This document shows positions 56,001-64,000 of a stretch of 64,000 bases of DNA, piece after piece. The notes beneath the pieces are model-generated. The model had not been told where the DNA came from. It searched no databases and was given only the letters and a program-made list of their open reading frames with translations. The position numbers were made by a program, and so were the translations under genes. Position 1 is the first letter of the stretch. Each line of letters opens with the position of its first letter. Source of the DNA: Gonatopus flavifemur (lineage: Eukaryota > Arthropoda > Insecta > Hymenoptera > Dryinidae); the NCBI GenBank assembly GCA_018340375.1, contig JAFFJZ010000014.1:992001-1056000 (forward strand), given 5' to 3'.

Positions 56001-59000
56001 AAAGGGATTCCTGTTGATCTTTTATGGTCTAAAAAATGGAGCATAAGTTTTTATAAAGACACCATGCCTCGTGATAGATTCAAAGAAATCCTTCGATTTT
56101 TACGATTCGATCTCAATTCTACAAGATTAGAACGTTTAGTGACTGATAAATTTGCCTTGGCTTCTGAAGTATGGAATCCTTTCATCCAAAATTGCATCGC
56201 ATGTTATAAACCAGGAGAAAATATAACAGTCGATGAACAGCTCTTCCCAACTAAGTCGCGTTACCCCTTCACTCAATATATACCCAGTAAACCCGATAAA
56301 TTTGGGATCAAATTTTGGTTGGCAGTCGATGTAGAGTCTAAATATATTCTGAATGGATTTCCGTATGTGGGCAAAGATCAAACTCGACCAGTTGAGCAAT
56401 CATTGTCGAAAAATGTTGTTTCACGTCTTACTGATCCTTTCCTTGGTAAAGGTCGGAATATCACCACGGACAATTTCTTTACATCAGTTGCTCTAGGCGA
56501 AAAATTGAAACAAAAAAATACCAGTCTTGTTGGAACTATGAATCGGTCCAGAAAAGAGATTCCGAACGAAATAAAAAACTCCCGTGTGTCATTATACGAT
56601 TCAACTATATTGAAACACAAAGATTTCACACTTACGGTATACCAAGGGAAAACACACAAAAATGTTTTGGTATTGAGCACGATGCATGCTTCGGTCAATG
56701 TCTCAATGGCTCCAAAACAACTTCCCGAAACCGTCAGTTATTACAATGCCACGAAGTTTGGTGTTGACGTAGCAGATCAGATGGCTCGGCGCAATCCAAC
56801 TAAAATACCATGTAGAAGATGGCCACTGCAAGTTTTCTGCAATATACTCGATCTTGCAGCGATAAATGCATAGATTTTATACACTAAATGTACTGGCGAG
56901 GAAATTTCTCGTAGAGAATTTATCATGAAATTAGTAGAAGAACTCCGAGAAGCACATATCAGCAGAAGTCAAATAAGTGAACAAAAAATGAATATTACGC
57001 CCTGTTTCAGGATCAATAAACGTCATCAATGTCAAGGTACTAACTGTAAGCAGAACAAAACTTCTGACATTTGTACTCGATGCGGAAAATTCATTTGTGG
57101 AAAGTGTACTGCAAAAGCAATCAAAATCATTGAATGTTTAGATTGTTTCAAAACTCAAAGCACCTAGATAAAGAAACGTGAATGATACTTCTGAATACCA
57201 AGCGGAAGATGTTTATCTTTGATCATGTAATAATGACTCTAGTCATCTAAAAATCAAAGAAACATGTTGAAAAATGAAGATTTGTTCACATTTGATTATA
57301 TGTCACGATTAGAGCCATTTTCCTGTTAGCGGTCAAATTGACCGCTCTTCGCCATTCTAGGTATATTGAAATTGCCGTCGTTCTAGTGTTAATTCATATA
57401 TTATTCTCCTATCCCTGAAATTAATTCCGACCTTTTTCAAAATCGTAAACATCTTCTCCCAATCAACATTATCGAATGCTTTTTGTATATCTACAAAACC
57501 TATATACACAGACTTTTTCAACTCCAGACTTTTTTCTACTACTGTTCTCAGTGCTGATATTGCTTCTCGCGTTCCCCTATTTTTCCTGAAACCGAACTGA
57601 TCTTTTGCTAATCTACTCTCTATTTTATTCTCCATTCTCCTGTATATGATTCTTGTCAGTATTTTCGAAGCATGTGAAGTTAAACTAATCGTTCTGTAGT
57701 TCTCGCATTTGTCTGCTCCTTGTTTTTTTGGAATGGTGACAATTTTATTCTTCTGGAAATCTTTCGGTACTTCGCCTATTTCGTACATATTTCTGACCAA
57801 TTCAAACAGTGCGTCACGAGTTCCCTGACTGGAGGCTTTGATAAGGTCCGCACTTATGCCATTCATCCCTGGCGCATTATTATTTTCCAATTTTTTCGAA
57901 GCACTGTCGAATTCTGATCTCAAAATTGAATCTCCCAATTCTTCTTCATCGACATCTTCCTCCCTCTCTAAGAATCCCATATTATCGCCCCCTTTATACA
58001 GCTCTTCTGAATGATTAATCCATTGTTCTATTTTTTCCTCCGTTCTTATCAATTGTCTTCCTAGAGAATTTTTAATCTTACTGCTTCTAGATTTCATTTG
58101 TCCAAAGAATCTCTTAACAATCCTGTATGCCTCATCAATTTTTATTAAATGTAATCTCACTTCTATATGTTGACATTTCCCCTCCAACCATTGTTCTTTT
58201 GCTTTCCTTGATTCTCTGATCATTTCATTCCTCAGTGCCTTGTATGTCTGCTGATCTTGTTCACTATTCTTATTCTTGTATTTCCTCCTTTCATTAATTA
58301 AATCGAGAATTCCTTCTGTTATCCATGGTTTCTTAGGCTCTATCCCATCGTTCTCCAAAATTTCATCTGCACATTGCTCTATGTTCCTCTTCATATTTGT
58401 CCATCTACTCTCTATTTCCAAGTCTTTCTCTTGTCGATCCTCCAATTCTTCGTCCAACATCGCTTTGAATGCGTCCTGTGTTTCTCCTTGTTTGAGATTC
58501 CTCAAATTCCATCTTTTTCGCATTTTCCTTTTCTTTTTCAGAGCTTTGAATTTCAGAGAACATTTCATCAGCAACATATTGTGATGACTATCTATATCCG
58601 CGCCTGGATAAGTTTTACAGCTTTTCACTTGGTTTCTAAATCTTTGTTTTACTAATATGTAATCAATTTGATATCTTGCTGTCTCTCCTGGCATTTTCCA
58701 AGTATAGATTCTTCTTGGATGATTTTTGAATAATGTGTTGGTAATAACCATTTTATGACTCTCGCAGAATTCGATTAAACGTTGTCCTCTTTCATTTCTT
58801 TTTCCTAACGCAAAATCTCCTATTATGTTGGCCTCTTCTCCTTGCCCTACTACCGCATTCCAGTCGCCTATGATCATTAAATTTTCTCCTCTCCTCACAT
58901 ATTCTATCACTTCTTCCATTTCATCGTACGTTTTTTCGATATCCTCCTCTGAGTATGCAGATGTGGGCATGTATACTTGGACTATAACAGTGTCCACCGG

Positions 59001-59513
59001 TTTTGTTCTAACTCTGACCATCATTACGCGTTCGCTCTGTTGCAAATAATTTTCTATCCTATTCCCTACCCTCTTATGCATTATAATTCCCACACCTGCT
59101 TGACCATTCTTTGATCCTGTGTGAATGATTCTATAATCCCCACTCCAGAAATCACCTCCTTGTGGCCATCTCATTCCACTAATTCCCATTACATCGATAC
59201 CCAACCTCTTCATTTCCAGTTCCAAATTTTCTAATCTCCCTGTTTGTCTCAGTGATCTAACATTCCACGCTCCGACTCGAAGAATGTTCTCTTTCTTCCC
59301 TATCTTCTTTGGGTTTCTATCTTGTTTGATGAGGTTCTCTCGAGCAGCCTTCGCCCGGAGATCCGAACGGGAGGCTATTTTACCTCCGGAATATTTTACC
59401 CGAGAGCACGCCATCATGTTGTTGTTTTTGCTTTTTTTTTCAATAAATCCAAATTCAAAATTCCAGGTTTGGAGAAAAGATTTCATTTCCTTGGGAATAT
59501 TGAAAGATGTCAA
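53067..59513 (-). CDS. RTE endonuclease/reverse transcriptase, frame intact across the piggyBac site
   Basis: Two frames, 59513-57389 and 54020-53067, join in phase across the TTAA (..IIYE-L-N-K-N-Q..), giving about 1025 codons without a stop if the piggyBac is disregarded. Endonuclease (residues about 75-300): GAWNVRSL, GISGMRWPQGGDFWSG, MIIGDWNAVVG, YQIDYILVKQRF and SHHNMLLMKC. RT: NNNAPGMNGISADLI, DQFGFRKNRGTREAI, VDIQKAFDNVDWEK, GVRQGCSLSPLIFNLYIEEA and FADDIAILATSG. Two endonuclease residues look changed: ISGMRW where the family has ISEMRW (catalytic Glu to Gly), and SHHN where SDHN is expected (Asp to His). So the frame is preserved but target nicking is probably lost. Such proteins are often annotated as craniofacial development protein 2-like in insects. 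Confidence 0.92.
54024..57388 (+). mobile_element. piggyBac transposon inserted in the RTE
   Basis: Flanked by TTAA at 54020-54023 and 57389-57392. The terminal inverted repeats are CACTAGAACGGCGG (left) and, inverted, CACTAGAACGACGG (right). Subterminal palindromes CGGTCATTTTGACCG (54041-54055), GGTCATTTTGACC (54221-54233) and GCGGTCAAATTGACCGC (57329-57345) lie near both ends. It is 3365 bp long and carries one spliced transposase gene on the plus strand. Confidence 0.95.
54803..57167 (+). pseudogene. piggyBac transposase, three exons, one premature stop
   Basis: Exon 1 (54803-55028, donor GTAAGT) encodes an acidic N-terminus (DDSEGEELDCDSDDEYLP). Exon 2 (55259-55458; acceptor AATAG, donor GTAAGT) encodes an Arg-Gly-Asn/Thr-rich repeat (RGTRGNRGTRGYHG). 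Exon 3 (55629-57167, acceptor CCACAG) encodes the catalytic part. All phases fit (phase 1 then 0). The Asp triad is ITVDEQLFPTKSR, NITTDNFFTSVALG and FGVDVADQMARR. A C-terminal zinc-binding domain (CQGTNCKQNKTSDICTRCG, CGKCT) follows. The TAG at 56871-56873, in a position where Trp is usual (INA-stop-ILY), is the only break seen. The enzyme cuts and pastes precisely at TTAA. Confidence 0.9.
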
Positions 59514-61873
59514 GGAAGGTAGTTTCCCCTTGCTTTCCCTCCGTTTCTGCCGATGTTCCTGGCGTTGGGATGATTTAGTTTCTCTCAGTTCGTATTCTCC
59601 CTCTCGAGTAGTTTATTCTACCCGAAGAAGAGACCCAAATCTGAGATACCTATCCTCCCCACCACGTAAAGGAAGCAGATACTACCAAGGATGGATAAAA
59701 AGGATATCAAGGACAGGTATCAAGAATATCCCCCTGGAAGACCCGCAATCATCCCACGGGGAGGTATTGGGAAATAAACATTCATTAAATTGGACGGTTC
59801 AGTTGGACATCATGAAATTATTCAATAGAATGATAGATGAGAATAAATTACCTGCTACAAAATATCAATTATTCAAATATCTAACAATCGGCTGTAAGAA
59901 AATCAAATACCATATATTTTTCTCCAATTGTGAAAGGTATATGATTGAATGTTCACGGTTAGATAGAACCAAGACACCACAATGCAGTAATTGCAATTAC
60001 ACATGCTAACAGAATGAGGCTCCCTATTTCGTGAGTTTCAATTTGACATCACAATTGCAAAATTTCCTACAAAATCCAAAAATGCAGAAACTTATTCAAT
60101 ATCGATTCCATCGACAGATAGTAGATAATGAAGCTCTGGAGGATATATACGATGGTCGAATGTACAAAGAATTAAGTTCCTCTAAATTCACATCAGAATG
60201 AGACCTTTCCTATATATTTAATACAGATGGTTGCCAAGCTGCTAAATCGAGCTCTACAACTACATGGCCAATATATCTCATGTTGAACGAATTACCGCCA
60301 CATGTGCGTTCAAAACATATTTTCATAGCTGGCTTATGGGTTAATAAACATGAACCGAATATGAAAGTATTTCTAAAACCATTCGTTGATGAAGCGAACA
60401 AATTATCAACCACAGGAATAAAATGGAAACTGGATAATGAAATAATTACTGGTAAAGTTTATCCCACAGCTTGTTGCGTAGATTCTGTTGCTCGTCCTGC
60501 TTTGTTAAATATGGAGAGATTCAATGGGAATTTTGGATGCACATTTTGTGAACATCCAGCAACTACCATTGATGGGCGTGAAAAATATCCGATATCTGAT
60601 ACAATTCATCCTGATCGCACTGATGAATCTATTAAAGAGCACATGCTGCTGGCACATCAAGCGGGATATCCTGTTCGCGGTGTCAAGGGCCCTCCTGTAC
60701 TCATGAATTTACTTCATTTTGATTTAGCTGCTGGTGTCGTGCCGGATTCGATGCACGGAGTCTTTTTAGGTGTTGTAAAACAATACACCCAACTGATTGT
60801 ATTGTCACCAGGAAAAGATTATGACGTTGGAATTCCAAATCAAGTAATGAGAATAAATAATCGATTGAAAAGTATTCAACACCCCAAACTGATCACTCGA
60901 TCTCCAAGGAGAATTGATGAAAGGCGTGACTGGAGAGCCTCAGAATGGAGATCATGGCTTGTATGTTATGCTTCGCCTTGTTTGAGAGGGATACTACCGT
61001 TCAAGTATTGGGAACATTTTTCCTCATTAACCGCTGCAATTACGATTTTGTTGCAAGGAAGCATTGCTACACAGATGATTCGTCATACAAACAAACTGTT
61101 GATTCGATTTGTGAAATATTCCCAGAAATACTCCAAGAAATGTTCAATGACCTTCAATATTCATTTATTATCACATGTTGGTGAGGGTGTGGAGAATTGG
61201 GGGCCATTGTGGACTCATAATGCATTCGCATTTGAGAATCAAAATAGGATATTATTACAAATGAAAAAAAGTCCTGTTTGTTCACCAATAGAAATCGTGA
61301 TGCGATATTTACGCAACAATTTCATTCAAACGTTGAAGTTGAAAATTATTGGGAATGATGTTTTAGGACAATTCAATGAAGAAGTTTCTGATGAATAATG
61401 TTCAAAATGTTATTAAAGTACAAGATTGGACACTTATAGGGATTGGGAAATCTTACAAACTCAAATCAGAAGAAAGAACTTGTGTAGGACATTCTTTGAC
61501 ATGTAAATCTTTCACAAAAATGATTTATAAGGGGATTCGATACACCATCAGCGAATATAATGTAAATGGGAAAATGAATGATTCAATAATAATAACATCT
61601 GATAGAACCATGGGGATCATAACAAATATATGTACTTTTAAAAGCCGAGCGAATGAAGACAAGGTTATTGTTTTTTATCAGAAAATCTTTAACTACAGCT
61701 ATTCAATAAGCAATAACAATGTCATTATCAATCACATTCAAAAGTGTGACATTGACGAAGAATATGAATTGAAGCATTGTGAACATTCGGAATTGAGAGG
61801 CCATTGTATATTGATCAAATGTAGGGAACACAGTTATATATGTCAAATCCCTAGGGGATGTTTGAACGATTAA

Positions 61874-62630
61874 TGATCAATGAAAGAAGAATTATATATG
61901 GCCGCCATGTAATTCTTGAGGTTTATATATGAATATTATTGGAACTCATCATATACTTGTATAGTTAGGTATACAAGTATGAATATAGTTGGAAGTGACT
62001 GAATGCAATAAAAATGATGTATGTGCTTATCATTTTCAATCATATAAACTTTTCATACACAGATCTATAAATAAGCATATATTTTCATTTATAAATTTCA
62101 ACAACACTTCGATAAACTCTAACGATTGTATACTGGGGGTATGTAATTCTTTTGTACAGAAATAGAAATATGAAGATATTGATATTTAGATTATAAGGAT
62201 TGAAAAATGTACGGCTGCTATTATGGAGATTAAATTGGAATGAATGTCAGTATACATTCCGTTTCGACTAGTTTATCACTATTTGAATACCGTTCCCAAT
62301 TCTAAATTTGCCGGAACTCGGCTCGAGTGGAGATGATAATAAAAACTGTTTGAATATAAAATATTCCGAACAATGTAGAGATTATCGTAGATACAAGCGT
62401 CAATTCTTTCCTGACAATGTTCAATCACAGTCTCCACTGTGTCTTGTAAATGGTTAAGAATGCATAGGAAATGGGAATTCCTACAGAAGTATCCGAATAA
62501 CTACGTCCTTGCAGTGAGACGAACGAAAACTGACAGTCATGAGAATCTTAGTTTTTCGTATAAAATCCGCAGGTCGTACTTACTTAGTTTCATGTTCGCA
62601 TTCCATCATGAAGAATTCTCAAAGTATTCG
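61874..62630. other. No gene seen; 3' flank of the tnp2-like gene
   Basis: AT-rich, with AATAAA-like sequence near 62008 (GCAATAAAAATG), a possible polyadenylation signal. Nothing else is supportable; the 67-codon frame at 62439 is unsupported. Confidence 0.35.
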
Positions 62631-62636
62631 GACCGT

Positions 62637-62885
62637 CCCTAGCAGAAATTATTCTAGGCATTCTCTAGTTATCTCGAGGCCCTCGCAAGTTTTTCTTAAG
62701 GCGAAACTAGTCTAGTTGAACTTGCAAGTTGACAGTGAGCTCTTCACAAGTTTGACTGGTAGATACTTCAGCAAAAATCATTCTGGTCATTCTCTAAGCC
62801 TCACAAAGGCCTTACTAGTCCCTTGTGAGGGACTTGCAAGGCCTTGTAACAATCTAGAGAATAACTGGAGTGATTGTATTTAGGT
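62637..62885. repeat. Inverted-repeat remnant, possible EnSpm-type terminus
   Basis: The sequence from 62785 (CATTCTGGTCATTCTCTAAGC) to 62880 is a palindrome centred near 62832 (CCCTTGTGAGGG ... CAAGGCCTTG ... CTAGAGAATAACTGGAGTG). A related direct copy starts at 62637 (CTAGCAGAAATTATTCTAGGC). Style and position downstream of the tnp2-like gene suggest element ends, but no matching partner upstream of the gene was found. Confidence 0.4.
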
Positions 62886-62889
62886 TATG

Positions 62890-64000
62890 TTTACATCATC
62901 GTTGTCAATCACGAACTTATGCAATCGTGATGCATGTGGAATGAACGATAGACAGTTCATCTTAGTTTATGTGATATTTCACATACCTGTTTTCTATCAC
63001 AAATCATGTAAATTACTATGGACTATTGGCACGATAAATACTTATAAGGGACAGATTGTCAAAAATTACTTAAAAATAACTTCATTGAACTATGCATGTA
63101 GTCATAAATAATTATATATGAACAAATCATTAGATCCATTTGCAAGAATCAGAATCAATTGAATATTTATATTGTTGCATGTGAGGTATGGTAGTGAACG
63201 AAATTCCCTATGCTTGTAATTTGAGAGATGATCTTTCTAACGGTGAGAATCTCAAACTCCATTTATAACTACATGTATCATTCAATGAAGTTATGTACAA
63301 ATATTTTTTGGAATCAAATCACAGTCAAGTATCCATCATACTAATTCCCTGCTTAAAATAAACGATTGATTCTGACCAAATCTGATTAAATAAATAGTAC
63401 GTACTTTGGAGCATCAATATTTGACGATTGAGCCTCAATCAGAATTGGTCAGATTTAATCAGAACCAATAGACATGCTTTGATGAATGGTACTGAATCAG
63501 GAACATACAGGTGAAATAAGGGACACTCCTTCACAGGAAAATGGGGGGAAAAAACGTAATCAGATCGAATGCGGTTTGAACATATTCAAGTTTCTGGATT
63601 GAATAGTCATTTAAATATTTCGATTTTCGCATGATATTTGATAGGATTCAATGATCGTTTCACTGATTGCAATCCAATCAGAATCAAATGGTGGATTGGA
63701 AATAGAAAAATCGGAGATCATATTGATTGGGAATTAATACGGAAATCAACGGATAGACGAATGGGGATGAATCGGCATTTGCCCAATAATGTTGAAACGC
63801 AATAGACAATGAGATTGAATAGAAGGAAGAACAATATAAACGGGGGATGGTGGCAATGAGAAATGAATGAGATTGAATCAGAACATTGTGCAGTCGATAT
63901 CCCGATTGAATACAATTGGATTTATTGAGCATGCCAACGAATCAACCGATATAAATACTTGAGAATCAATCGGTAAATGTACGGAGTTGAGGAATCTCAA
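62890..64000. other. No gene seen; GATTGAATC-like degenerate repeats
   Basis: AT-rich sequence without supported coding regions. From about 63360, words such as TCTGATTAAAT, GGTCAGATTTAATCAG and GATTGAATC recur on both strands; TTCTGACCAAATCTGATTAAA (63371) has an inverted partner near 63445. It may be a decayed satellite or inverted-repeat element. Confidence 0.35.

Larger units (their letters stand above)
53044..59765 (-). mobile_element. Full-length RTE LINE, interrupted only by a piggyBac
   Basis: Bounded by the 11-bp duplication ATTGGGAAATA (53033-53043 and 59766-59776). The 3' end (left) is a short (ATG)n tail followed, on the plus strand, by AATCAGTCTTATGACTGG. The 5' leader is 59514-59765. 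Without the 3.37-kb piggyBac the element is about 3.35 kb, a normal full length for RTE. It lies in an exon of the tnp2-like gene, whose frame is continuous across the duplication. Confidence 0.93.
50413..61873 (+). pseudogene. EnSpm/CACTA tnp2-like transposase gene, split by an RTE insertion
   Basis: Possible first exon at 50413 (MRRRRYKTSRTEIYSIL). Three small acidic Ser/Asn/Asp/Glu-rich exons, all phase 0, follow: 50735-50858, 51135-51228 and 51310-51435, with donors GTACGTA, GTACGTA and GTAAGTA. An exon near 52934 (FMEFFDDESLKRTICEC, MDALMMTSSLGNKHSLNW) is cut by the RTE at 53033 and resumes in the same frame at 59777. Then come FNRMIDENKLPATKYQLFKY, a CSNC...C motif, LNELPPHVRSKHIFIAGLWV, FGCTFCEHPA, NLLHFDLAAGVVPDSMHGVF, RASEWRSWL and ENWGPLWTHNAFAFEN (61200). 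This is the animal relative of tnp2/DUF4218 transposases. In-frame TAA near 60007, TGA near 60199 and a frameshift near 61390 mark decay. C-terminal part 61376-61873. Confidence 0.7.

Noticed and set aside
59284..60009. A 241-codon plus-strand frame
   Set aside because: It fuses antisense RTE 5' sequence to the true tnp2-like exon across the target-site duplication; only the part after 59766 is coding.
1..64000. CRISPR arrays, rRNA, tRNA, operons or bacterial promoters
   Set aside because: None seen; spliced exons and the retrotransposon types show eukaryotic DNA.

Overview
The window is eukaryotic and almost certainly arthropod, most likely insect, DNA: AT-rich, with short spliced exons, and dominated by mobile elements of kinds common in insects (RTE, CR1/L2-like and I/R1-like LINEs, BEL/Pao, DIRS, piggyBac, Tc1/mariner DD38E and DD41D, hAT-like foldbacks, an animal EnSpm/CACTA-like gene). 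I cannot fix the order from sequence alone. I see no rRNA, tRNA or CRISPR, and only one candidate non-transposon gene, a BEN-domain-like gene.

Layout. 0.4-11 kb: an old minus-strand LINE bounded by an 11-bp target-site duplication (GTGGGTTGTGT), split by a CR1/L2-like LINE (2.4-6.1 kb) and by an RTE copy that carries a DD41D DNA transposon inside it (7.4-9.9 kb). 12.2-18.8 kb: two DD41D transposons arranged 5' to 5' as an inverted pair; the plus copy is split by a 3.0-kb hAT-like foldback with an 8-bp duplication, which itself holds two smaller inverted-repeat elements. 19.6-22.3 kb: an apparently complete Tc1-like element with ~600-bp inverted repeats and an uninterrupted DD38E transposase. 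22.6-23.8 kb: a decayed, unrecognised multi-exon gene. 23.8-27.5 kb: no gene seen, but one hairpin-rich island. 27.5-29.6 kb: RTE fragment. 29.8-30.1 kb: an 89-bp tandem repeat. 30.6-31.1 kb: a near-perfect 510-bp hairpin element with TA flanks. 31.9-40.0 kb: a complete but defective BEL/Pao element with 5-bp duplication, sitting at the first bases of a DIRS element (40.0-45.3 kb). 45.6-47.1 kb: foldback and palindromic repeats. 47.6-49.9 kb: minus-strand BEN-like gene. 50.4-61.9 kb: plus-strand EnSpm/tnp2-like gene, split by a full-length RTE (53.0-59.8 kb, 11-bp duplication ATTGGGAAATA) whose reading frame is broken only by a piggyBac (54.0-57.4 kb, TTAA). 61.9-64 kb: inverted-repeat remnants.

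How the parts relate. Most of the window is explained by successive nesting, and the duplications let the order be read: tnp2-like gene, then RTE, then piggyBac; DIRS, then BEL; DD41D, then hAT-like foldback, then two small elements. Nearly every coding region carries stops, frameshifts or lost catalytic residues; the DD38E transposase is the exception. Points most worth pursuing are the RTE copy that appears to have retrotransposed a DNA transposon, TCAAGGTCA arrays at the DD41D ends, the divergent BEN-like/tnp2-like gene pair, and the intact DD38E element.
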